Assembly (NCBI GenBank): GCA_026786335.1 | Contig: JAJAYG010000153.1 | Coordinates: forward strand, 1 to 6,580 | Length of the DNA stretch: 6,580 nt | Direction: 5' to 3' | Source: Chitinophagales bacterium | Lineage (GTDB): Bacteria > Bacteroidota > Bacteroidia > Chitinophagales > UBA10324 | Program-made: the position numbers and the translations under genes | In this document: one piece after another, positions 1 to 5,405 of the stretch | Position numbering within the stretch: position 1 is the first letter of the stretch | Layout of the letters: every line of letters starts with the position of its first letter | Notes under the pieces: model-generated | Databases searched by the model: none | Told to the model about the DNA's origin: nothing | What the model saw: the letters and a program-made list of their open reading frames with translations, nothing else

Positions 1-105
1 CAATATTGGAATAAAATTATTTTAGCAGATGGGTGGCTGTCGCATATTTTCAAGGGATTTAATTTTCAATTTATTAAAATAAAATTTCTCGTACGTTTGA
101 GCTGA
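1..105 (+). CDS. C-terminal end of an unrecognised upstream gene (partial)
   Basis: The frame beginning at base 1 is open for 34 codons and ends in TGA at 103-105; the other two forward frames hit stops within the first 25 bases. The stop overlaps the ATG of the radical SAM gene as TGATG, an arrangement typical of translationally coupled genes, and this is the main reason to believe it is coding. The visible peptide starts QYWNKIILADGWL and ends in a basic, hydrophobic tail (FIKIKFLVRLS). I do not recognise the family. A 34-codon open run in A+T-rich DNA can arise by chance, so this could instead be a non-coding leader. Confidence 0.4.
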   Translation, partial: QYWNKIILADGWLSHIFKGFNFQFIKIKFLVRLS

Positions 106-1583
106 TGAATGAAGTTCTGATTGCAAACACTTATTTCCTCCACTTCGACAAGAAGCAACTGCGGCAAATGCAACCATACCCTCCGCTGGGGACTTTGTAC
201 GCTGCTGCGCTGCTGAGAGAAAATGGTTTTCATGTAAAACTATTCGACACCACATTCAGAAAATCAGCTAAAGAACTTTCCTCACATTTCACAACTAGCT
301 GTCACCCTGAGTTTATCGAAGGGCACAACTCAAAACTCTTTTTAATCGTCGACGACGGCTTCAACTACCTCACCAAAATGTGCCTCACCAACATGCGTGA
401 AGCAGCATTTGAAATGATTCGCATGGCGAAGAATGCAGGATGCACGGTAGTTGTTTCGAGCAGCGATGCAACCGATCACTTTAAAGAATACTTAAACCGC
501 GGCGCTGATTTTATTGTGAAGGGTGAAGCAGAAATTACATTGTTAGAATTGGTGAAAAAACTTTCAATTGGTGAAACCGAATTTAACAATGTCAACGGTC
601 TTTCATTTAAATCAGGTGATGAAATAGTTTCGACTTCAAAACGCGAAGTGATGCATGATCTCGATTCTCTTCCATTGCCCGCCTGGGATTTAGCGGATAT
701 TGATTTGTACAGGAGGAACTGGAAAAATCACCATGGCTATTTTTCCATAAACATGGTAACCACCCGCGGCTGTCCATTCAAATGCAACTGGTGTGCGAAA
801 CCGATTTATGGCAATCGCTACAACAACCGGTCACCGCAAAATGTGATGGATGAAATAAAAATGTTGCTGGAAAAATTTCAGCCCGATCACTTCTGGTTTT
901 GTGATGATATTTTTGGATTGAAGCCCGGATGGATTCGCGAATTCAGTGAAATTGCAGAGAGAGAAAATTTAAAATTCAAATTCAAAATTCAGTGCAGGGC
1001 TGATTTACTTTTAGAAGAGGAAAATATTTCTTCCCTTGCAGCAGCAGGTTGCGATGAAGTTTGGATCGGCGCTGAAAGCGGCGCTCAAAAAATTTTAGAT
1101 GCCATGGACAAAGGAACTAAAGTGGAACAGATATTTGAGTCAACCCGATTGCTGAAGAAGCATGGAATAAAACCGTGTTTCTTTCTGCAGTTCGGTTACC
1201 CCGGTGAAACCATTGAAGACATTGAAGCCACAAAAAAAATGCTGCTCGAACTTATGCCGCATGATATCGGTGTTTCAATTTCCTATCCGCTGCCCGGCAC
1301 CAAATTTTTTGAGATGGTGAAAGAAGATTTAAAAACAAAAACCAACTGGAGCGACAGTGATGATTTGGCAATGATGTACCGCGGAACTTATTCACCGGCC
1401 TTCTACAAGCAACTGCACCGCTACATTCACAAAGTCTATCGCCGGCAACAGGGATTGCAATCACTGAAAAGAATTTTTACTGCGCCAGCCAACATTCAAT
1501 GGCGGCGTATTTTTACACTGCCGTATTTTATACCGATGAGTTGGTGGAATTATTTTACGCTTAAACGTTCTATTGCAAGATGA
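105..1583 (+). CDS. B12-binding-domain radical SAM protein, substrate unknown
   Basis: The product has 492 residues. The N-terminal half (about 1-170) looks like the cobalamin-binding-type Rossmann domain of this superfamily: PYPPLGTLYAA near residue 24, DDGFNYLTKMCL near 82, and GEAEITLLELV near 140. The classical DxHxxG cobalamin-ligand motif is not visible, which is common in this group. The radical SAM core follows, with the [4Fe-4S] cluster motif CPFKCNWC (Cys223, Cys227, Cys230). Further core signatures are GAESGAQKILDAM and GYPGETIEDIEATK. Such enzymes cleave S-adenosylmethionine to a 5'-deoxyadenosyl radical and often methylate or rearrange unactivated carbons in lipids, cofactors or natural products; nothing here fixes the substrate. 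The start at 105 is supported by the family-like N-terminus (VLIANTYFLHF) and the TGATG overlap. Residues 66-73 are a repeat-derived insertion (see 301-326). The stop overlaps the next ATG (ATGA). Confidence 0.93.
   Translation: MNEVLIANTYFLHFDKKQLRQMQPYPPLGTLYAAALLRENGFHVKLFDTTFRKSAKELSSHFTTSCHPEFIEGHNSKLFLIVDDGFNYLTKMCLTNMREAAFEMIRMAKNAGCTVVVSSSDATDHFKEYLNRGADFIVKGEAEITLLELVKKLSIGETEFNNVNGLSFKSGDEIVSTSKREVMHDLDSLPLPAWDLADIDLYRRNWKNHHGYFSINMVTTRGCPFKCNWCAKPIYGNRYNNRSPQNVMDEIKMLLEKFQPDHFWFCDDIFGLKPGWIREFSEIAERENLKFKFKIQCRADLLLEEENISSLAAAGCDEVWIGAESGAQKILDAMDKGTKVEQIFESTRLLKKHGIKPCFFLQFGYPGETIEDIEATKKMLLELMPHDIGVSISYPLPGTKFFEMVKEDLKTKTNWSDSDDLAMMYRGTYSPAFYKQLHRYIHKVYRRQQGLQSLKRIFTAPANIQWRRIFTLPYFIPMSWWNYFTLKRSIAR
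301..326 (+). repeat. Interspersed HPELVEG-type repeat inside the radical SAM gene
   Basis: The segment begins GTCACCCTGAG and ends TCGAAGGGCAC. It closely resembles a short, imperfectly palindromic repeat (GTCACCCTGAG-CTTG-TCGAAGGG type) that I recall as widely scattered in Bacteroidota genomes, with CCCT and AGGG arms. In the gene frame it is read as C-H-P-E-F-I-E-G-H (residues 66-74). It lies between the variable end of the first helical region (KELSSHFTTS) and the conserved strand KLFLIVDDGFNYL, where relatives are expected to have only a short loop. The family identification is from memory; the in-frame position is seen directly. Confidence 0.65.
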
Positions 1584-2014
1584 TAAGAACCCAAATATTT
1601 TTTCTTCTTCTGCAAATTGCTGTATTTACAATCGCTTCAGCACAGAAGGAAAGAAATATTTGGATGTCAATTAATGGTGCAGGCGTTCGTTTCAATGAGT
1701 CCGTACATACTTTTGATCTAAGTACGAGTTGGGATTACTGGAGAACAGATGCAAGTATATGCGATACCAATGGAGAGTTGAGATTCTATTACCAATGGCT
1801 TTAGAATTTTTAACCGCATTCACGAGATTCTGTTAAACGGAGATAGCTTGAATACTGTTGATTACCAAGTATGTATTCTTCCAATACCCGATGGTGCTGT
1901 GAGCGCGTGAATCATATTTTCAATTTCAAAAATTTATCATCAGGAGTTTACCTGCTCAATTGCAAAACAGAGAAGGGAGATTTACAAATGAAGATAGTGG
2001 TGCAGCATGAGTGA
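1580..2014 (+). pseudogene. Decayed T9SS cargo protein: signal peptide and sorting tail kept, middle deleted
   Basis: The gene starts with ATG overlapping the radical SAM stop. It encodes a clear signal peptide (MIRTQIFFLLLQIAVFTIASAQ, likely cut after the last Q). Then comes SICDTNGELRFY, which matches the opening of a large Bacteroidota surface/secreted family (astSICDsnGnLlFYTnG). The first frame stops at 1802-1804. One extra T near 1788-1790 (TTCTATTACC instead of TTCTATACC) explains this, because the shifted frame continues TNGFRIFNRIHEILLNGD and QVCILPIPDGAV up to TGA at 1908-1910. From about 1905 the original frame resumes as VNHIFNFKNLSSGVYLLNC, then KIVVQHE and TGA at 2012-2014: a typical end of a T9SS type A C-terminal sorting domain. 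Family members are usually several hundred residues long, so most of the body is gone. It could be expressed only as a short secreted peptide. Confidence 0.75.
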
Positions 2015-2076
2015 GAAGTAAAACAGGCAAATGGAATTCAGAAAAATTGTAACTTGCATAATCAAAATCAATTGGT

Positions 2077-2295
2077 ATGTCGAAAGAAAAATTGCAGGAA
2101 ATATTACAAATGACTGTAGAATAAAAAGAAGAAATCTACAAAGTGCTTACACTTGATTTACACCAAATAAATAATGATGATGATTTAACTGATTGGCAAA
2201 AGGAAGAATTGGAACGCCGCCTGAAAAAAATTGAAGACGGTAAAGAAACATTTTATACATGGGAGGAAGTAAAGCAGCGCTTGCACAATAAATGA
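2077..2295 (+). pseudogene. Addiction-module antitoxin-like gene interrupted by an in-frame TAA
   Basis: ATG at 2077 opens a 72-codon frame that is broken only by TAA at 2122-2124 (codon 16, after MSKEKLQEILQMTVE). It then continues to a TGA that overlaps the toxin ATG by four bases (ATGA, 2292-2295). The second half (LTDWQKEELERRLKKIEDGK, then ETFYTWEEVKQRLHNK) matches the C-terminal signature of small putative addiction-module components (TIGR02574/PF09720 type), in which an ELxxRlxxxxxG stretch leads into WEEVK. A single base change from GAA or AAA would create the stop. No in-frame ATG lies between the stop and the toxin start, so internal re-initiation would need a rare start such as GTG at 2143. 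Either the gene is dead, or this is a sequencing error or a readthrough case. Confidence 0.75.
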
Positions 2296-2597
2296 CTCGC
2301 TTCAAATACACATTTTCTTCTGTTGCTTATGAAGAATTAAAAAAGTCATTTGACTTTTATGAAGTGAGGAAGCAAGGTTTAGGCGATTCGTTTGAAAAAC
2401 ATGTTGAAGATCAACTTGAATTTTTATCTCAGCATCCATTTTCATTTCCCATCTATAGCAACAATGCCAGGAGGATGGTATTGAAGGATTTCCCATTCTC
2501 AATATTGTATATCGCTGATGAAGAAAATCGCATAATTAAAATAATTGCTGTCTGGCATTCAAGCTGCAATCCAAAAATTCTGAAAAGCAGAATCTGA
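2292..2597 (+). CDS. ParE/RelE-superfamily toxin-like protein
   Basis: The product has 101 residues, the usual length for this family. The layout fits a ParE/RelE fold: an opening strand (FKYTFSSVAYEELKKS), a helical pair (DFYEVRKQGLGDSFEKHVEDQLEFL), then the diagnostic QHPFSFPIY...RRMVLKDFPFSILYIADEENRIIKIIAVWHSS, and a basic tail ending in KSRI. Family members act on DNA gyrase (ParE) or on ribosome-bound mRNA (RelE); the sequence does not say which applies here. The start overlaps the stop of the broken antitoxin, the standard two-gene arrangement. Oddity: the near-universal HxxRxP motif at the last strand reads HSSCNP, so the Arg is Cys (TGC, one transition from CGC). This may weaken activity and would help explain survival without a working antitoxin. 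The frame itself shows no damage. Confidence 0.85.
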   Translation: MTRFKYTFSSVAYEELKKSFDFYEVRKQGLGDSFEKHVEDQLEFLSQHPFSFPIYSNNARRMVLKDFPFSILYIADEENRIIKIIAVWHSSCNPKILKSRI

Positions 2598-2653
2598 AAT
2601 TCAAATCAAATGGACTTCTTCCGATTCGGCTGATTGATTTCACAATTAATAAA

Positions 2654-2683
2654 TTGATAGCGACTTTCGCACTGCTAAGTTTA
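2654..2683 (+). promoter_or_regulatory. Weak candidate Bacteroidota promoter for the E1 gene
   Basis: TTG at 2654-2656 is followed, 19 bases on, by TAAGTTTA (2676-2683). This fits the Bacteroidota -33/-7 arrangement (TTTG, about 19 bases, TAnnTTTG) with one mismatch in the -7 box. Transcription would begin almost at the ATG at 2690, giving a near-leaderless mRNA. In A+T-rich DNA this level of match is weak evidence. Confidence 0.2.
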
Positions 2684-2689
2684 CTAAGA

Positions 2690-4717
2690 ATGATCACCTA
2701 CAACAGATTGAATTACGATAATGAAACATTGCTTGCACTTTACAAAGCAATCGTGAAGCCGCGTGTGATTGAAGAGAAGATGCTGAATCTGCTGAGGCAG
2801 GGAAAAATTTCAAAATGGTTTTCGGGCATCGGGCAGGAAGCCATTGCCGTTGGCGCTACCATGGCGCTTGATGAAGATGAATACATTATGCCGCTGCACC
2901 GCAACCTCGGTGTGTTCACTACCCGCAACATGCCGTTCTTAAAACTTTTTAATCAGTGGCAGGGAAATGAAAATGGTTTTTCGAAAGGTAGAGAACGTTC
3001 TTTTCATTTCGGGAGCAATGAACATCACATTGTAGGAATGATCTCGCACCTCGGTCCGCAACTTACCATTGCAAACGGCATTGCACTCGCGCATCAGTTA
3101 CGAAAAGAAAATAAAGTGGCGCTTGCATTTACCGGCGAAGGCGGAACCAGTGAAGGAGATTTTCATGAAGCGCTCAATGTTGCAAGTGTGTGGAATTTGC
3201 CTGTGATATTTTTAATCGAGAATAACGGCTATGGATTGTCAACTCCATCCGCAGAACAATTTCGCTGTAAGCAATTGGCTGATCGTGCCATTGGTTATGG
3301 CATGGAAGGAATTACAGTTGACGGCAACAACATCATTGAAATGTATGATACCATCAAAGGCGTGCGTGATTATTGTTTGAAAAATCAGCGACCGTATTTG
3401 GTGGAGTGCATGACCTTTAGAATGCGCGGACATGAAGAAGCAAGCGGCACCAAGTATGTTCCCAAAGAATTAATTGAAGAGTGGGGAAAGAAAGATCCTG
3501 TAACGAACTATGAAAATTATTTGGTTGCGAATAAAATTATTTCTTCAGTTGAGATTGAAGACATTAGAAAAAAAATCAAAGAAGATATCGAAGCAGATTT
3601 ACAAATTGCATTTTCTGAACCGCCGCTTATTCCCAATACAGAAAAAGAGATGGCAGATGTTTATGCTCCTGTAATAAAGTCGGAAGTCGGAAGTCGGAAG
3701 TCGGAAGTAAAAAAAGAGATGCGTCTCGTAGATGCCATCGCTGAAGCCATGAGGCAAGCAATGGAAAAACATGACAACCTGATTCTAATGGGTCAGGACA
3801 TTGCAGAGTACGGCGGCGTTTTTAAAATCACTGATGGGTTGTTAAAACAATTCGGAAAAGAAAGAGTGCGCAACACACCACTGTGCGAATCAGCAATTGT
3901 AGGTGCAGCGCTGGGATTAAGCATCAAAGGTTTTAAGAGTATGATGGAAATGCAGTTCGCAGATTTTGTTACGGTGGGATTTAATCAGATCATCAACAAC
4001 CTCGCAAAAAGTTATTATCGCTGGGGACAAAATGCCGATGTAGTCATTCGCATGCCTACGGGTACAGGAGTAGGTGCAGGGCCTTTTCATTCCCAAAGCA
4101 ATGAAGCATGGTTCACACACACGCCCGGATTAAAAGTGGTTTATCCTTCCACACCTTACGATGCAAAAGGATTGTTGCTTGCAGCATTTGAAGATCCGAA
4201 TCCTGTGATGTACTTCGAACACAAGCAACTTTACCGAAGCATTAGCGGAATGGTGCCTGAAGATTATTACACGATTGAAATTGGTAAAGCAAATTTGGTG
4301 AGTGAAGGAGTTGATGTTTCAATTATAACTTATGGAGCGGGAGTTCATTGGGCGATGGAAGAAGTCGGAAGTCGGAAGTCCGCCTTCGCAAATACTTCGG
4401 CGGATAAATCGGAAGTCGGAAGTTTCTCAGCAGACATTCTTGATCTGCGCACTTTACTTCCATTCGATAAAGAAGCAATTGAAACTACCGTGAAGAAAAC
4501 TGGGAAGGTGATTATTCTACATGAAGATTGTTTGACCGGAGGAATTGGTGGTGAGATCGCCGCATGGATTTCGGAAAACTTTTTCGAACATCTTGATGCG
4601 CCGGTAATGCGCTGCGCATCGCTTGATACGCCGGTGCCTTTTGCGATTCCGTTAGAGAATAATTTTTTACCGAAAGAAAGATTTAAGAAGATGCTGAGTG
4701 AGCTTGTTTATTATTAA
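2690..4717 (+). CDS. Fused alpha/beta E1 of 2-oxoacid (probably branched-chain) dehydrogenase
   Basis: This 675-residue thiamine-diphosphate enzyme catalyses oxidative decarboxylation of a 2-oxo acid and passes the acyl group to a lipoyl E2. Residues 1 to about 325 are E1-alpha: HRNLGVF at 70, the TPP/Mg motif GEGGTSEGDFHEA at 149-161 ending in ENNGYGLST (Asn178-Asn179), and RGHEEASGTKYVP from 246. The first Asp of the usual GDG is Glu here, which I believe is tolerated in this subfamily. A linker precedes E1-beta, which starts near MRLVDAIAEAM (344) and shows GQDIAEYGGVF (368), PLCESAIVGAALG with the TPP-contacting Glu400, GPFHSQSNEAW with His467, and DLRTLLPFD. Two-in-one E1 proteins of this size are known in Bacteroidota. 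The ATG at 2690 is preferred over the in-frame TTG at 2654, which would add a hydrophobic 12-residue extension unlike the family. Two repeat-derived insertions (about residues 330-340 and 559-578) keep the frame. No E2 or E3 gene is adjacent; the exact substrate is inferred. Confidence 0.93.
   Translation: MITYNRLNYDNETLLALYKAIVKPRVIEEKMLNLLRQGKISKWFSGIGQEAIAVGATMALDEDEYIMPLHRNLGVFTTRNMPFLKLFNQWQGNENGFSKGRERSFHFGSNEHHIVGMISHLGPQLTIANGIALAHQLRKENKVALAFTGEGGTSEGDFHEALNVASVWNLPVIFLIENNGYGLSTPSAEQFRCKQLADRAIGYGMEGITVDGNNIIEMYDTIKGVRDYCLKNQRPYLVECMTFRMRGHEEASGTKYVPKELIEEWGKKDPVTNYENYLVANKIISSVEIEDIRKKIKEDIEADLQIAFSEPPLIPNTEKEMADVYAPVIKSEVGSRKSEVKKEMRLVDAIAEAMRQAMEKHDNLILMGQDIAEYGGVFKITDGLLKQFGKERVRNTPLCESAIVGAALGLSIKGFKSMMEMQFADFVTVGFNQIINNLAKSYYRWGQNADVVIRMPTGTGVGAGPFHSQSNEAWFTHTPGLKVVYPSTPYDAKGLLLAAFEDPNPVMYFEHKQLYRSISGMVPEDYYTIEIGKANLVSEGVDVSIITYGAGVHWAMEEVGSRKSAFANTSADKSEVGSFSADILDLRTLLPFDKEAIETTVKKTGKVIILHEDCLTGGIGGEIAAWISENFFEHLDAPVMRCASLDTPVPFAIPLENNFLPKERFKKMLSELVYY
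3681..3708 (+). repeat. Four perfect tandem copies of heptamer CGGAAGT in the E1 linker
   Basis: Four exact CGGAAGT units sit end to end, preceded by AAAGT. They are translated as KSEVGSRKSEVKK (about residues 330-342), exactly between the E1-alpha and E1-beta modules. Because seven is not a multiple of three, every forward frame reads the same cyclic heptapeptide (S-E-V-G-S-R-K). Checking all seven trinucleotides on each strand shows no stop codon in any of the six frames. Copy number likely varies between strains; only a change of three units preserves the gene frame. Confidence 0.9.
4364..4423 (+). repeat. Composite insertion in E1-beta: CGGAAGT repeats flanking a small inverted repeat
   Basis: Two partial arrays of the same heptamer (GTCGGAAGTCGGAAGTC at 4364-4380 and TCGGAAGTCGGAAGT at 4409-4423) flank an unrelated core. 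The core has inverted arms TCCGCC (4379-4384) and GGCGGA (4399-4404) around a 14-base loop. The whole block is about 60 bases and is read as VGSRKSAFANTSADKSEVGS (residues 559-578). It sits between the helix WAMEE and the conserved strand ILDLRTLLPFD of the C-terminal E1-beta domain. Related enzymes run through this point with an ordinary short segment, so this appears to be an in-frame insertion at a surface loop. Confidence 0.75.
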
Positions 4718-4740
4718 TTCGTCATTCAAAATATAATTCA

Positions 4741-4761
4741 TTACAAAAACATGTTTTGTAA
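4741..4761. repeat. A+T-rich inverted repeat downstream of the E1 gene
   Basis: TTACAAAA (4741-4748) and TTTTGTAA (4754-4761) form a perfect 8-base stem with a 5-base loop; the inner AAAACATGTTTT is itself a perfect palindrome. It begins 24 bases after the E1 stop and ends 18 bases before the next ATG. It could be a weak transcription terminator, though the stem is A+T rich and no U run follows. It could also be an operator for the small gene downstream, since its right arm overlaps a candidate -7 box. Confidence 0.4.
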
Positions 4762-4766
4762 ATTTG
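4759..4766 (+). promoter_or_regulatory. Candidate -7 box TAAATTTG upstream of the DUF2442-like gene
   Basis: TAAATTTG is an exact match to the Bacteroidota -7 consensus TAnnTTTG. It lies 13 bases before the ATG at 4780, which would leave a leader of only a few bases. No clear TTTG -33 element is visible 17-23 bases upstream, so only half of the expected signal is present. It overlaps the right arm of the inverted repeat at 4741-4761. Confidence 0.3.
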
Positions 4767-4779
4767 CTTAGTGATTACC

Positions 4780-5031
4780 ATGAATAAATCCGTTATCTCA
4801 ATCGTGAACGCTCATTACCTCAATAACTACAGCATTCAATCAGAATTCTCTGATGGAAAAAAACAAACACTGAATTTTTTTCCTTTCATATCAGAGACAA
4901 AAAATCCGATGACACGAAAATATCTCGACAAGAAAAAGTTTCAATCATTTCACAGTGAGCATGGCGATCTTTTATGGGGTGATTATGAAATGTGTTTTCC
5001 AGTTTGGGATTTATATGAAGGCAAAATTTAG
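4780..5031 (+). CDS. Small DUF2442-like protein
   Basis: The product has 83 residues from the ATG at 4780. An in-frame GTG three codons upstream (4771) is possible but adds nothing recognisable. The pattern fits DUF2442 (PF10387): an opening strand pair with YxIxxxFSDGKKQTLNFFPFI (residues 15-36), a middle KYLDKKKFQSF segment, then HGDLLWGDYEMCFPVWDLYEGKI, corresponding to the family's G-x-I-x-W ... L-Y ending. The molecular function of DUF2442 is not established to my knowledge; members are often small genes beside DUF4160 or other toxin-antitoxin-like partners. Twenty bases separate it from the DUF4926-like gene, so the two are probably co-transcribed. There is no signal peptide, so it is presumably cytoplasmic. 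Confidence 0.7.
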   Translation: MNKSVISIVNAHYLNNYSIQSEFSDGKKQTLNFFPFISETKNPMTRKYLDKKKFQSFHSEHGDLLWGDYEMCFPVWDLYEGKI

Positions 5032-5051
5032 TTTGTAAAAGCTTACCCACT

Positions 5052-5276
5052 ATGATTCCTGAATTCTCACAAGTAATACTCGCTGTTGATCTTCCTGATA
5101 AATTATTGCAGAAGGGTGATGTGGGTGTTGTTGTTCAATCTTTTGAAGAAGGAAATGGATATGCAGTAGAATTCTTTAAACTTGATGGTTCAACCTTCAC
5201 TGAAGCCACTGTATCTGCTAATCAGATTTTAATTGCAGGAAAAAATCATTTGCTTCACGTGAGAGAGTTGGTTTAG
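5052..5276 (+). CDS. Small DUF4926-like protein
   Basis: The product has 74 residues and matches the DUF4926 (PF16277) pattern: FSQVILAVDLPDKLLQKGDVGVVVQSF, then GYAVEFFKLDGSTFTEATVSANQI. The core resembles a small SH3-like beta barrel, with the KGDVGVVV turn and a VEF-x-x-x-DG strand pair. Function is unknown; the family is frequently found with other small uncharacterised proteins suspected to be toxin-antitoxin or accessory modules. It has four extra strands or turns' worth of sequence after the core (GKNHLLHVRELV). It follows the DUF2442-like gene at 20 bases, suggesting a two-gene unit. The A+T-rich character of both genes and the duplicated E1 tail just downstream suggest they arrived together as an insertion. 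Confidence 0.7.
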   Translation: MIPEFSQVILAVDLPDKLLQKGDVGVVVQSFEEGNGYAVEFFKLDGSTFTEATVSANQILIAGKNHLLHVRELV

Positions 5277-5327
5277 TTATTAGCAACTTTAAATTTTCTT
5301 AGTGTGCCTCATGAAACACTATTATCG

Positions 5328-5405
5328 TTTGCGATTACTTTAGAAAATAATTTTTTACCATAAGAAAGATTCAAACTTCAACTTGAAAAATTAATTGGTC
5401 TCTAA
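5328..5405 (+). pseudogene. Degraded second copy of the E1 gene 3' end
   Basis: In one frame this stretch reads FAITLENNFLP, stop, ERFKLQLEKLIGL, stop. The end of the intact E1 gene reads FAIPLENNFLPKERFKKMLS and then ELVYY. At DNA level 39 of 44 bases agree without gaps (5328-5371 against 4640-4683), including 14 identical bases (5346-5359 and 4658-4671). The internal stop is TAA at 5361-5363 where the intact gene has AAA. Several differences fall at third codon positions without changing the residue, so the two copies diverged for a time as coding sequence. Upstream of 5328 the similarity fades; VP followed by FA may be a last trace across a small insertion. The final TAA overlaps the glgA ATG (TAATG), as if a full gene once ended here. 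Confidence 0.8.

Noticed and set aside
92..99. TACGTTTG, a match to the TAnnTTTG -7 promoter box
   Set aside because: It would start transcription at or about the ATG at 105, has no -33 partner, and lies in a possible upstream reading frame that overlaps the next gene.
22..255. Reverse-strand open frame across the start of the radical SAM gene, and similar reverse frames at 1252-1464, 2302-2502, 2740-2931, 3239-3433 and 3917-4120
   Set aside because: Each lies opposite a well supported gene, has no recognisable motif and no start signal; they are shadows of coding sequence.
962..992. AAATTC/AAATTT-rich tandem look in the radical SAM gene
   Set aside because: It encodes a plausible alternating strand (NLKFKFKIQ) preceding a conserved segment and is simple A+T-rich codon use.
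1785..1795. Programmed ribosomal frameshift in the T9SS gene
   Set aside because: There is no slippery heptamer or following structure, and the second frame soon meets its own stop; an indel is the better reading.
2654..2689. TTG-initiated 12-codon extension of the E1 gene
   Set aside because: It adds a hydrophobic stretch not expected for a cytoplasmic E1; the ATG at 2690 gives the usual N-terminus.
3681..3708. CRISPR-like array
   Set aside because: The units are 7 bases long without spacers and lie in coding sequence.
2122..5363. Reassigned stop codon explaining the in-frame TAA codons at 2122 and 5361
   Set aside because: TAA ends the E1 gene, and TGA and TAG end other intact genes here, so all three act as normal stops; ordinary decay is simpler.
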